From NCBI GenBank assembly GCA_963825255.1, contig CAWGSF010000001.1:558001-622000 (forward strand): a DNA stretch of 64,000 bases. The letters run 5' to 3'. Numbering within the stretch: position 1 is the first letter of the stretch; each line of letters opens with the position of its first letter. The notes beneath the pieces are model-generated. The model ran no database searches, had not been told where the DNA came from, and saw nothing but the letters and a program-made list of their open reading frames with translations. The stretch comes from JAIBJN01 sp963825255 (GTDB taxonomy: Bacteria > Actinomycetota > Thermoleophilia > Gaiellales > Gaiellaceae). Made by a program: the position numbers and the translations under genes. Below are positions 11,385 through 20,247 of the stretch, in pieces.

Positions 11385-12290
11385 ATGAAGGCCTACGCAC
11401 CGGGGATCTATCCGCGCTCGGAGGCGCTCGTCCAGGCGACGCGCGACCTCGACCGCGGGCGCGTCGCCGCCGAGGCCGTCGAGGACCAGCGTCGCAAGGA
11501 CGCCGAGGCGCTTCTCGCCGCCCAGGAGGACGCCGGGCTCGACCTCCTGACCGACGGGCTGCTCGCCTGGCAGGACCTCTTCCGGCCGCTGGCCGAGCGG
11601 AGCTCCGGTCTCGAGGCGCGGCCGCTGACGCGCTTCCTCGACACGAACACCTTCTATCGCGCGCTCCTCGTCGAGGGCGAGCCGAGGCTCGGCGAGCCCG
11701 TCCCGGCTCCCGACCTGCCGCCAGGCCGCTGGCTCGCGACGCTCCCGGCCCCGCTCGCGCTCTCGCGCGCGGCGGGCGGGAGGGCGTCCGCCCAGGCGCT
11801 CGCCGCCAACGTCCTCGCGCCGCAGATCGAGGCCGACGCGGCAGCGGGCTGCGCCCTGGTCGTCCTCTCCGACCCCTTCCTCGCGCGCGAAGGTGGGATC
11901 GACGAGGCGGTCGCCGGCCTCCGCGAGCTCCCGACCGGGGTACCGCTCGTCCTCCAGCTTCCCTTCGGAGATGCGGCGGGCGCGCTCGACGCCCTCGTCG
12001 ACGCGCCCGTGGCGGCCGTGGGCGTCGACTTCTACGCGACCGCGCTCGAGGCCGTGCCCGAGGACTATCCGAAGGAGATCGCAGCCGGGGTCGTCGACGC
12101 CCGCTCCTCGGCGCTCGAGGCGCCCGAGGAGCTGGCGGGCTTCGTCGACGCCCTCCTCGAGCGGCGCCCGGCGGGGATCTCGCTGACGACGAGCGGCGAC
12201 CTCCAGTTCGTCCCCGAGCCGATCGCGCGCGAGAAGCTCCTCCGCCTGGGCCGCGCGGCCGCGCTCGTCCGCGAGAGGGTGGCCGCGTGA
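11385..12290 (+). CDS. MetE-like TIM-barrel protein, N-terminal-type, lacking zinc ligands
   Basis: 301-residue protein related to cobalamin-independent methionine synthase barrels. It begins with the MetE-family pattern of an alternating helix (YPRSEALVQATRDLDRGRV) and a QEDAGLDLLTDG strand, and ends SGDLQFVPEPIAREKLLRLG, the position where catalytic MetE has the zinc-binding Cys of an NPDCGL motif; here that Cys and the HxC pair are missing. It probably serves as a partner or folate/substrate-binding half. It overlaps the catalytic gene by GTGA, so the two are co-translated. A full MetE is about 750 residues in one chain; the split pair totals about 690. Confidence 0.7.
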   Translation: MKAYAPGIYPRSEALVQATRDLDRGRVAAEAVEDQRRKDAEALLAAQEDAGLDLLTDGLLAWQDLFRPLAERSSGLEARPLTRFLDTNTFYRALLVEGEPRLGEPVPAPDLPPGRWLATLPAPLALSRAAGGRASAQALAANVLAPQIEADAAAGCALVVLSDPFLAREGGIDEAVAGLRELPTGVPLVLQLPFGDAAGALDALVDAPVAAVGVDFYATALEAVPEDYPKEIAAGVVDARSSALEAPEELAGFVDALLERRPAGISLTTSGDLQFVPEPIAREKLLRLGRAAALVRERVAA

Positions 12291-13453
12291 GCGACGACGT
12301 CCGCTTCACGACGCGGGAGATCGGGAGCCTCGGCAAGCCTTCCTGGCGGGTCAAGGCCTTCGCCGGGCGGCCGCTCGGCGAGGACGACGTCCGGGAGGCC
12401 GAGCGGTGGGGGCAGCGTCTCGAGGTCGAGGGCCACGAGGAGCTCGTCGAGATGCTCGCCAACGGGAGCCTCGACCTCGCGGCGGTCGACGACTGGGCCG
12501 CGCGGTACGGGCTCAGGCTCCTCGAGAAGGCGGGCCTCGACGTCGTCTACGACGGCGAGCAGCGCCGCACGGAGATGTACGACCACGTGGCGGCCTTCGC
12601 GGACGGCTTCGAGCAGCGGGGAACCGTGCGGAGCTTCGACAACAAGTACTACGCGAAGGCGGCGGTGGTCGAGCGGCCGTCCGCGGACGGGCCGCAGGAC
12701 GTCGAGGAGTTCCGGTTCGTCGCGGAGCACACGGACCGGCCGGTGAAGGTGCCGCTCACGGGCGCCTACACGATGGTGGACTGGTCCTACGACGAGCACT
12801 ACGCGCGCGACGGCGCGCTCGGGGGCTCGGCGGCGCGGCGCTACGAGGCGCGCCGGGAGTTCGTCGAGGACGTCGCGGAACGGGTCATCCGCCCGAACGT
12901 CGTCGGGCTGGTCGAGGCCGGCGCGGAGTGGATCCAGATCGACGAGCCCGCGGCGACGACGAAGCCCGCCGAGGTGCCGCTGGTCGTCCTCGGCTTCAAC
13001 GCGGCGCTGCGCGACGTCGGGGCGAAGAAGCGCTCGATGCACATCTGCTTCTCGGACTACTCGGCGCTCTGGCCGCACGTGCTCGAGCTCGAGGACTGCC
13101 TGGAGCTCCAGCTCGAGTTCGCCAACCGCGACTCGCGCGAGCTCGGCACGAAGGACGAGGACCGGCCCGGCTACGCGGACACGCTCGCCCTCTTCGCCGA
13201 GCACGGGTACCCGGGAGTCGGCCTCGGGGTGCTCGACATCCACTCCGACTTCGTCGAGCCGGCCGAGCTCGTCCGCGACCGCATCCTCTACGCCGTCGAG
13301 ACGCTGGGCGGCCCGGAGCGCATCCAGGTCAACCCCGACTGCGGCCTGCGCACCCGGAGCTGGGACGTCGTCTACGAGAAGCTGTCGAACATGGTGGAGG
13401 GCACCCGCCTCGCGGAGGACGTCCTCAACCGCGCCCACGCCGGGAGGGCGTGA
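12287..13453 (+). CDS. Cobalamin-independent methionine synthase-like protein, catalytic core
   Basis: 388-residue MetE C-terminal-type barrel. Likely zinc ligands are visible: His and Cys in MHICFSDY, Glu in LELQLEFANRD and Cys in NPDCGLRTR. It starts REIGSLGKPSWRVKAF, the family N-terminal pattern IGSL.RP. It would transfer a methyl group to homocysteine or a related thiol. Without the classic N-terminal domain it resembles the short core-MetE families, whose methyl donor can differ from 5-methyltetrahydrofolate polyglutamate. It forms an operon with the preceding gene; ahcY and mtnA of the same cycle lie 4.5-6 kb downstream. Confidence 0.8.
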   Translation: MSDDVRFTTREIGSLGKPSWRVKAFAGRPLGEDDVREAERWGQRLEVEGHEELVEMLANGSLDLAAVDDWAARYGLRLLEKAGLDVVYDGEQRRTEMYDHVAAFADGFEQRGTVRSFDNKYYAKAAVVERPSADGPQDVEEFRFVAEHTDRPVKVPLTGAYTMVDWSYDEHYARDGALGGSAARRYEARREFVEDVAERVIRPNVVGLVEAGAEWIQIDEPAATTKPAEVPLVVLGFNAALRDVGAKKRSMHICFSDYSALWPHVLELEDCLELQLEFANRDSRELGTKDEDRPGYADTLALFAEHGYPGVGLGVLDIHSDFVEPAELVRDRILYAVETLGGPERIQVNPDCGLRTRSWDVVYEKLSNMVEGTRLAEDVLNRAHAGRA

Positions 13454-13552
13454 GCCTCCGCCGACGGCGCGGGCCTCGCGGACCGCGGAGGAGTCCGTCC
13501 GGGGGGCGTAGAACCGAGACGCGACGACCGTGAGCTTCGGTATCCTCCTTGC

Positions 13553-13572
13553 GTCGCCGCCAGGCGACTTTT
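13553..13572 (+). terminator. Hairpin with T-run in the leader of the LCP gene
   Basis: GTCGCC (13553-13558), loop GCCA, GGCGAC (13563-13568), then TTTT. It lies 6 bp before the LCP start codon and downstream of a possible TATCCT -10 (13541-13546). It is either a weak terminator of the upstream metE-like operon or a leader structure that limits LCP expression. Confidence 0.4.
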
Positions 13573-13577
13573 CGTAG

Positions 13578-15513
13578 ATGCGGACGACCCAGAAGAGACG
13601 CAGCTTCGGGTCGGCGAACGGCAACGGCGTCTCGCCGCCGGCACCGCCGATCCCGCCCGAGCCCCCGCAGGCGCGGCCCGTCACCCCTCCCTCGGGGGCG
13701 CCGTCCCCTCGTTCGTCCTACCGGGTCCGGCGGAACCCGATCCGCCTCCTCGGCAAGGTCGTGATGTGGCTGATCATCACCGTCCTCGTGGCCGTGGGTG
13801 CGCTCGCGGGGGGCGTGAAGCTCTACTTCGACTACAGCGTCGCCGCGATCCGGCCTCACTCGAAGGAGGTCATCGCGGCGCAGGAGATCCTCGAGGCGCC
13901 CACCGCCGGGCAGCCCGCCACGGCGATCGTGATCGGCTACGACAAGCGCGCGGGCGAGATCGAGGCGGGATCGCGGTCCGACACGGTCATGCTCGTCCGC
14001 ATCGACCCGAAGAAGAACGTCGTCTCGATGCTGTCGTTCCCGCGCGATCTCATCGTCGACATCCCGGGATGCTCGGGGCACCCGTCCTGGAGCGGCCGCA
14101 TCAACGAGGCGTACGCCTACTGCGGCCCGCGCGGGACGCTGGCGACCGTGAAGCAGCTCACCGGGTTGCCCGTCAACTACATGATCACGGTGAACTTCAA
14201 GGCGTTCCAGCGGATCGTCGACAAGCTCGGCGGCGTCTACATGGACGTCGACCACCGCTACTTCAACGACAACTCGACCCTCGCCGCGGGCTCGACCTAC
14301 GCGAAGATCGACCTCAAGCCGGGCTACCAGCACCTCGACGGCAGCCAGGCGCTCGACTTCGTGCGCTTCCGCCACACCGACTCCGACCTCCTGCGCGTGG
14401 TGCGGCAGCAGGAGTTCGTCAAGGCGTTCAAGCAGCAGGTCTCCGACACGTGGTCGCTCTTCCAGCTGCCCGGGGTCGTGAAGGCGATCACGGAGAACGT
14501 CGAGGTGGCCAAGGGCGGGAAGAAGGCGCTCGATCCGGACGAGGTGATCAGCTACGCGCGGGCCCTCTACAGCCTCCCCGCCGGAGGGTTCCAGCAGGTG
14601 CCGCTCGAGAACGTCTCGGGCTACAACGAGCTCTCCGTCTCGCGAGGCCGATCTCCAGGATGCCGTCCAGCGCTTCGAGAACCCGGACGTGCGCGCGCCC
14701 GAGAAGGCGATCACCGTGGCCACGGGCGGGAAGCCGAAGGAGGAGAGCGGCCCGCCGCCCTCGCAGGTGACCGTCGAGGTCCTGAACGGGAACGGCGTCG
14801 CCGGCGCGGCCGACGACGCCGCGTACCGGCTCGGGCAGATCGGCTACAAGGCCGCGAACGGCGGGAACGCGGACAACTTCGACTACTTCCACACGACCGT
14901 CTACTACGACCCCGCCGTCCCCGACGCGGACCTCGCCGCGAAGCGGATGGCCGACCTCTTCGGCGACGCCGACGCCGAGCAGGCACCGGCGAACGAGAAG
15001 CTCGAGTCGATGCTCCGCGTCGTCGTCGGGAAGACCTTCCAGGGCACCCTCGGCCCGGCGCCGCGGGACACGACGCCGGAGCGGCAGAAGCCGACCGTCG
15101 TCAGCGACGACTCCGTCGCCCCGCTCCTGCGACCGCTCCGGAAGCAGACGCGCTTCACGATCATGGCTCCGACCGTCAAGGACTCGAGCTCCTCGCTCTC
15201 GACCCTCGAGGGCGTCCGCGCCTACCGGCTCGCCGACCACCGCGCCCTGCGCATCACGTACGAGACGGGGAACGAGTACTGGGGCATCCAGGAGACGAAC
15301 TGGACCGACCCGCCGCTCCTCGAGGGCCCGACGCTCGAGCGGACGATCAAGGGCCGTCTCTACAAGCTCTACTTCAGCGGCTCGAAGCTCCACGCCATCG
15401 CGTTCGAGCAGGACGGAGCCGTGTACTGGGTCGTGAACACGCTCCTGAACAAGCTCTCGAACGAGACGATGATCGCCATCGCCGAGGGCCTCAGGCCTCT
15501 CGGCCGATCCTAG
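13578..15513 (+). CDS. LytR-CpsA-Psr (LCP) family glycopolymer ligase with LytR_C domain (one frameshift)
   Basis: Attaches undecaprenyl-linked glycopolymers to peptidoglycan. Order of parts: proline-rich cytoplasmic tail (about 50 residues), a transmembrane helix (VVMWLIITVLVAVGALAGG), the LCP domain with SRSDTVMLVRIDP, SFPRDLIVDIPG and GSQALDFVRFRHTDSDLLRVVRQ (pyrophosphate-contacting Arg residues), then LytR_C (VTVEVLNGNGVAGAADDAA) and a further about 170-residue C-terminal part. One extra G near 14646 (CGAGGCC) breaks the chain between the LCP domain and LytR_C; correcting it gives about 644 residues. It is followed 8 bp later by ugd, consistent with surface polysaccharide assembly. Confidence 0.9.
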
Positions 15514-15521
15514 GCCCGGGC

Positions 15522-16826
15522 GTGGATCGCGAGCCCCTCGGGGTCGTCGGGGCGGGCTGGGTCGGCCTCATCACCGCGGCGGGGTTCGCCGAGCTCGGCC
15601 ACGAGGTCGTCGTTCGAGACGTCCTTCCCGACCGCATCGCCGCTCTCGAGGCCGGCGAGGTGCCGATCCACGAGCCGGGCCTCGACGAGGCGCTGGCCCG
15701 CAACCGCTCGCGCCTTCGGTTCACGCTCGACATGGCCGACCTCCCCGCGTCCGGGGTCGTGTTCGTGTGCGTGGGGACGCCGTCCACGCCGTCCGGGGAT
15801 GCCGACCTCTCGGCCGTCTGGCAGGTGCTCGACGAGCTGCCGCGCGGGGACGACGGCCTTCTGCTCGTCATGAAGAGCACCGTCCCCGTCGGCACGGGCG
15901 CCCGGGTGCGCCAGCGCCTGGACGAGCGCGGGCTCGGCCACGTCGGCTACGCCTCGAACCCCGAGTTCCTGGCCGAGGGGACGGGCCTCGACAACTTCGC
16001 GCGGCCCGACCGGGTCGTCGTCGGCGCCGACGACGTTGCTCACGGCGACCGGGTCGCTGCGCTGTTCGAGCCGCTCGGCGTCCCGATCGTGCGCACCGAC
16101 GTCGCCTCCGCCGAGATGATCAAGCTCGCCTCGAACGCCGCGCTGATGACGCGCGTGAGCTTCATCAACGAGATCGCGAACGTCTGCGAGCTCGTCGGTG
16201 CCGACGTCGAGCAGGTGGCCCTCGGCGTGGGCCTCGACCACCGCATCGGGCCGCACTTCCTGCGCGCCGGGATCGGGTACGGGGGCTCCTGCTTCCCCAA
16301 GGACGCCTCCGCCCTCAAGCAGCTCGCCGCCAACTCCGGCTACCACTTCCAGCTCCTCAGCGCCGTGATCGACGTGAACGAGCTCCAGAAGCGGCGGGTC
16401 GTCCAGAAGCTCCAGGCCCGCCTCGGCTCGCTCAGCGGCAAGGTCGTGACGCTCCTCGGCCTCGCCTTCAAGGCGAACACGAACGACCTGCGCGAGGCGC
16501 CGAGCCTCGTCCTGGCGCCCCGGCTGGCGGCCGAGGGCGCAGTCGTCCGCGCGTGGGACCCGGTCGCGCTCGACGAGGCACGCGCCGTTCTCCACGGCGT
16601 CGAGCTCCACGAGACGGTGCTCGCGGCGCTCACCGGCGCCGACGCGGCGGTGATCGTCACCGAGTGGGCGGAGCTCCGCGGCCTCGCGTCGCCCGAGATT
16701 CTCGCGGCCATGCGAACGCCGCTGATCGTGGACGGCCGCAATCTTCTCGATCCGGCCGTCGTCAGGGCCGCCGGCTTCGAGTACGAGTCGGTGGGTCGCC
16801 CCTCCGCACCCGCCCAAGGGAGCTGA
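15522..16826 (+). CDS. ugd: UDP-glucose/GDP-mannose dehydrogenase family
   Basis: NAD-dependent four-electron oxidation of a UDP-hexose to the uronic acid. The N-terminal Rossmann motif is GVVGAGWVGLITAAGFAELGH; SNPEFLAEG, the catalytic Cys in GIGYGGSCFPKD, and the C-terminal GLAFKANTNDLREAPS are canonical. GTG 15522 lies just before the Rossmann strand. About 434 residues, full length. The stop overlaps the next start as TGAGTG. It supplies charged sugars for the glycopolymer handled by the neighbouring LCP protein (inference from context). UDP-glucose is more likely than GDP-mannose but not proven. Confidence 0.93.
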   Translation: MDREPLGVVGAGWVGLITAAGFAELGHEVVVRDVLPDRIAALEAGEVPIHEPGLDEALARNRSRLRFTLDMADLPASGVVFVCVGTPSTPSGDADLSAVWQVLDELPRGDDGLLLVMKSTVPVGTGARVRQRLDERGLGHVGYASNPEFLAEGTGLDNFARPDRVVVGADDVAHGDRVAALFEPLGVPIVRTDVASAEMIKLASNAALMTRVSFINEIANVCELVGADVEQVALGVGLDHRIGPHFLRAGIGYGGSCFPKDASALKQLAANSGYHFQLLSAVIDVNELQKRRVVQKLQARLGSLSGKVVTLLGLAFKANTNDLREAPSLVLAPRLAAEGAVVRAWDPVALDEARAVLHGVELHETVLAALTGADAAVIVTEWAELRGLASPEILAAMRTPLIVDGRNLLDPAVVRAAGFEYESVGRPSAPAQGS

Positions 16827-17519
16827 GTGGAGGCGATCATCCTCGCCGGCGGCAAGGCCGAGCGGCTCGGCGAGGCGGCGGGAGGGCGGCCGAAGGCCCT
16901 GGTGGAGGTGGCCGGGCGGCCGCTTGCCTCCTACCAGCTCGACCTGCTCGAGCGGGCCGGCGTGACCCGGGTGATCGTGAGCTGCGCGGCGGGGCAGGCC
17001 GAGCTCTTCGAGTCGGAGCTCGCGCGGCCGGCCGTCGAGGTCGTGGCCGCGGCCGAGCCGGAGCCGCTGGGCCGCGGAGGAGGCCTGCGCTTCGCGGCCG
17101 GTGCGCGCACGGAGTCGGGCGACGTGCTCGTCCTGAACGGGGACGAGCTCCTCGACGTCGACCTGGCCGCGCTCCTCGCGAGGCACCGGGAGGCGGGTGC
17201 CGCCGGGACGATCACGGTCACGCGGCCGAGGTCGCCGTTCGGCGTCGTCGAGCTGGGCGAGGGAGACGTCGTCACGGCCTTCGCCGAGGCGGGGCTCCTC
17301 GACGATTGGGTCAGCTGCGGCGTCTACGCGCTCGGCGAGGAGGCGCTCGCCGCCCTGCCGGAGCGAGGCGATCACGAGACGACCACGTTCCCCGAGCTCG
17401 CCGCGCGCGGGCGCCTGCGCGCCTTCCGTCACGAGGGGGTCTGGCTGACCGTCAACTCCCCGAAGGAGCTGCGTCTGGCGGAGGAGCACCTGCGCGCGCA
17501 CCCGGGGGCGCTTGACTGA
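16827..17519 (+). CDS. Sugar-1-phosphate nucleotidyltransferase
   Basis: 230-residue NTP_transferase protein: IILAGGKAERLGEAAGGRPKALVEV is the nucleotide-binding signature with the catalytic Lys, and LVLNGDELLDVDL carries the metal-binding Asp. It has no left-handed beta-helix, so it is a bare catalytic domain as in RfbF/HddC-like enzymes. GTG directly follows the ugd stop. Context with ugd, the cupin and a second nucleotidyltransferase suggests activation of a mannose- or glucose-type sugar for surface polysaccharide; the substrate is not readable from sequence. Confidence 0.85.
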   Translation: MEAIILAGGKAERLGEAAGGRPKALVEVAGRPLASYQLDLLERAGVTRVIVSCAAGQAELFESELARPAVEVVAAAEPEPLGRGGGLRFAAGARTESGDVLVLNGDELLDVDLAALLARHREAGAAGTITVTRPRSPFGVVELGEGDVVTAFAEAGLLDDWVSCGVYALGEEALAALPERGDHETTTFPELAARGRLRAFRHEGVWLTVNSPKELRLAEEHLRAHPGALD

Positions 17520-17547
17520 CGCGAGCGCGCTGGGGTAGGACCGCCTC

Positions 17548-17946
17548 GTGAGCGACCTGACCCCGAATCTCCTCGATCTCGACCGTTTCGCGGTGCCCGT
17601 GACGCGCGTGGACAAGCCATGGGGCTTCGAGCTCATCTACGCGTCGACCGACCGGTACGTCGGCAAGGTGCTCTTCATCCGAGCGGGGGAGCAGCTGAGC
17701 CTCCAGTTCCACCGGCGCAAGGACGAGGTGATCTACATCCACTCCGGCCGCGTCGAGCTGGAGGTGGGGGAGCCGGGGCGTACGCCGGACGTGGAGGTCG
17801 TCGGGCCGGGGCACGCGTTCCGGTTCGCGCCGGGCACGGTGCATCGCTGGCGCGCCCTCGAGGACACCTTCGTCCTCGAGGTCTCGACACCGGAGCTCAA
17901 CGACGTCGTGCGCCTCGAGGATCGCTACGGCCGGGCGGACGCGTAG
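17548..17946 (+). CDS. Cupin, mannose-6-phosphate isomerase type II-like
   Basis: 132-residue single cupin. It contains KPWGFELIYASTDRYVGKVLFI and QFHRRKDEVIYIHSGRVEL, with the metal-binding His/Glu set, and a second cupin motif FAPGTVHRW. This matches the C-terminal half of bifunctional mannose-1-P guanylyltransferase/mannose-6-P isomerase. With the nucleotidyltransferase just upstream it could make a split version of that enzyme. A TAGGAC hexamer ends 6 bp before GTG, so it may be expressed from a leaderless transcript. Confidence 0.8.
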   Translation: MSDLTPNLLDLDRFAVPVTRVDKPWGFELIYASTDRYVGKVLFIRAGEQLSLQFHRRKDEVIYIHSGRVELEVGEPGRTPDVEVVGPGHAFRFAPGTVHRWRALEDTFVLEVSTPELNDVVRLEDRYGRADA

Positions 17947-17973
17947 CCGCTCAGGCGTCCAACCCGTTCTCAG

Positions 17974-17979
17974 TAGACT
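17974..17979 (+). promoter_or_regulatory. Likely -10 element of ahcY
   Basis: TAGACT ends 10 bp before the ahcY ATG, too close for a leader with a ribosome site. The same arrangement is seen before secA, the cupin gene and the Glu/Leu dehydrogenase gene. Confidence 0.45.
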
Positions 17980-17989
17980 GACGCCCGGC

Positions 17990-19261
17990 ATGGCGACCAC
18001 CGCTCCCCGCCACGACGTCAAGGACCTCGGGCTCGCCTCGGCGGGCGTCGTCCGCGTCGAGTGGGCCGACAGGCAGATGCCGGTGCTCGCCGCCATCCGC
18101 GAGCGGTTCGAGCGCGAGAGGCCCCTCGACGGCTACCGCATCTCGGCGTGCCTTCACGTCACGACCGAGACCGCCAACCTCGCGCGGACGCTCGCCGCAG
18201 GGGGAGCCGACGTCCTCCTCTGCGCGTCGAACCCGCTCTCGACGCAGGACGACGTCGCCGCGGCACTCGTGGCGGAGTACGGGATTCCCGTGTTCGCGAT
18301 CCGGGGCGAGGACGACGAGACGTACTACTCGCACATTGCGGCAGCCGTCGACCACGGCCCGCAGCTGACGATGGACGACGGCGCCGACGTCATCGGCGTC
18401 CTCCACAAGGAGCACCGCGACCGGCTGGGCGACATCCTCGGCGGGACGGAGGAGACGACGACGGGCGTCATCCGCCTGCGCGCGCTCGAGGCACAGGGCG
18501 AGCTCGCCTTCCCCATCGTCGCGGTCAACGAGGCGAACACGAAGCACCTCTTCGACAACCGCTACGGAACCGGCCAGTCGACGATCGACGGGATCATCCG
18601 GGCCACCAACGTCCTCCTGGCCGGACGCCGCTTCGTCGTCTCGGGCTACGGCTGGACGGGGCGCGGCGTCGCCATGCGGGCCCGCGGCATGGGCGCCCAG
18701 GTGATCGTCACCGAGGTCGACCCGCTGCGGGCGCTCGAGGCGCTGATGGACGGCTACGAGGTGCTCCCCATCGAGCGGGCGGCCGAGGTCGGCGACATCT
18801 TCTGCACGGCGACGGGCGACAAGAACGTCATCGCCCGCGGGGCGATCGAGCGGATGAAGGACGGGGCGATCCTGGCGAACACGGGCCATTTCAACGTCGA
18901 GATCGAGATCCCGGCGCTCCGGGAGCTCGCGGTCGCGACGCGCGAGGCGCGCCCGAACGTCGAGGAGTTCGAGCTCGCGGACGGCCGCCGCCTGTACCTG
19001 ATCGCCGAGGGCCGGCTCGTCAACCTCGCCGCCGCGGAGGGCCATCCCGCCTCCGTCATGGACATGAGCTTCGCGAACCAGGCGCTCTCGGCCGAGTTCG
19101 TGGTGGCGAACGCCGGGACGCTCGAGGCCCGCGTCTACGACGTGCCCCCGGAGATCGACCACGAGATCGCCCGCCTGAAGCTCGCGAGCATGGGGGTCGA
19201 GATCGACCGTCTGACGGACGAGCAGGCGCGCTACCTGTCGTCCTGGGACGAGGGGACCTAG
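17990..19261 (+). CDS. ahcY: S-adenosylhomocysteine hydrolase
   Basis: NAD-dependent, reversible cleavage of S-adenosylhomocysteine to adenosine and homocysteine. Typical stretches: SACLHVTTETANLARTLAAGGA, CASNPLSTQDDVAAAL, FDNRYGTGQSTIDGI, the NAD-binding SGYGWTGRGVA, and ATGDKNVI...NTGHFNVEI. 423 residues means the compact form without the 40-residue insert of many bacterial enzymes. mtnA starts just after it, so homocysteine recycling and methylthioadenosine salvage are linked here. Frame intact. Confidence 0.96.
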   Translation: MATTAPRHDVKDLGLASAGVVRVEWADRQMPVLAAIRERFERERPLDGYRISACLHVTTETANLARTLAAGGADVLLCASNPLSTQDDVAAALVAEYGIPVFAIRGEDDETYYSHIAAAVDHGPQLTMDDGADVIGVLHKEHRDRLGDILGGTEETTTGVIRLRALEAQGELAFPIVAVNEANTKHLFDNRYGTGQSTIDGIIRATNVLLAGRRFVVSGYGWTGRGVAMRARGMGAQVIVTEVDPLRALEALMDGYEVLPIERAAEVGDIFCTATGDKNVIARGAIERMKDGAILANTGHFNVEIEIPALRELAVATREARPNVEEFELADGRRLYLIAEGRLVNLAAAEGHPASVMDMSFANQALSAEFVVANAGTLEARVYDVPPEIDHEIARLKLASMGVEIDRLTDEQARYLSSWDEGT

Positions 19262-19290
19262 CCTCGGCCGACCTCGAGCCCGGGCAGATC

Positions 19291-20247
19291 GTGAGGCTGG
19301 ACGGCGACCGCGTCGTCCTCCTCGACCAGCGGCGGCTCCCGGACGCCGTCGAGTCGCTGGAATGCCGCTCCTCCGGGGAGGTCGCCGAGGCGATCCGGAC
19401 GCTGGCGGTGCGCGGCGCGCCGGCGATCGGCATCGCGGCCGCCTACGGGTACGCGCTCGCGGCCGAGCGCGGCGAGGACCTCGACACGGCCGCGGCGACG
19501 CTCCTCGCGGCGCGGCCCACGGCCGTCAACCTCCCGTGGGCGATCGGCGAGATGCGGCGAGGGGAGCAGGACGCCGCAGCGCTGGCGGCGCGCTCCCGCG
19601 CCCTCCACGAGGAGGAGGTCGAGCGCTGCCGCCGGATGGCGCGTCATGCGGCCGACCTGCTCGAGCCCGGCACGACCGTGCTCACCCACTGCAACGCAGG
19701 CGCGCTCGCGACCGGCGGCGTGGGCACCGCCCTCGGCGCCGTCCGCGAGGCGTTCGCGCGCGGGCTCGTCGAGCAGGTGCTGGTGGACGAGACGCGGCCG
19801 CTTCTCCAGGGGGCGCGGCTGACCGCGTGGGAGCTCGAGCGCGCCGGCATCCCGCACGCCGTCGTCGCCGACGCGGCCGCCGGGTCGCTGATGGCGGCGG
19901 GCGAGGTCGACGCGGTCCTGACCGGCGCCGACCGCATCGCGGCGAACGGCGACACGGCGAACAAGATCGGCACGTACTCCCTGGCCGTGCTGGCGGCCCA
20001 CCACTCGATCCCGCTCTACGTCGTCGCGCCCAGCTCCACCGTCGACCTCGGCGCCGTCGGCGGTGCGGACATCCCCATCGAAGAGCGTGATCCGGCCGAG
20101 CTCACGAGCCGCTTCGGCGCCCGCAACCCGGCCTTCGACGTCACGCCTGCCGCGCTCGTGACCGCGATCGTCACCGAGGAAGGCGTCCACCGGCCGCCGT
20201 ACGAGGAGTCGCTCGCCGGGCTCGCCAGGGTCGAGGTGCCGTCGTGA
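19291..20247 (+). CDS. mtnA: S-methyl-5-thioribose-1-phosphate isomerase
   Basis: Aldose-ketose isomerase of the methionine salvage pathway, of the eIF2B-alpha fold. Diagnostic: RGAPAIGIAAAYGYALA, the catalytic Cys in THCNAGALATGG and Asp in LTGADRIAANGDTANKIGT. The frame stays open upstream past the ahcY stop, but GTG 19291 (MRLDGDRVVLLDQRRLP) matches the family N-terminus best. About 318 residues, somewhat short of the usual 345. It overlaps the next gene by GTGA. Confidence 0.93.
   Translation: MRLDGDRVVLLDQRRLPDAVESLECRSSGEVAEAIRTLAVRGAPAIGIAAAYGYALAAERGEDLDTAAATLLAARPTAVNLPWAIGEMRRGEQDAAALAARSRALHEEEVERCRRMARHAADLLEPGTTVLTHCNAGALATGGVGTALGAVREAFARGLVEQVLVDETRPLLQGARLTAWELERAGIPHAVVADAAAGSLMAAGEVDAVLTGADRIAANGDTANKIGTYSLAVLAAHHSIPLYVVAPSSTVDLGAVGGADIPIEERDPAELTSRFGARNPAFDVTPAALVTAIVTEEGVHRPPYEESLAGLARVEVPS

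Noticed and set aside
13578..16826. A single 1082-residue frame joining the LCP protein and UDP-glucose dehydrogenase
   Set aside because: The fusion comes from a +1 shift near 14646 that puts the LCP 3' part in another frame; the LytR_C part continues in that other frame to a stop at 15513 and ugd has its own GTG.
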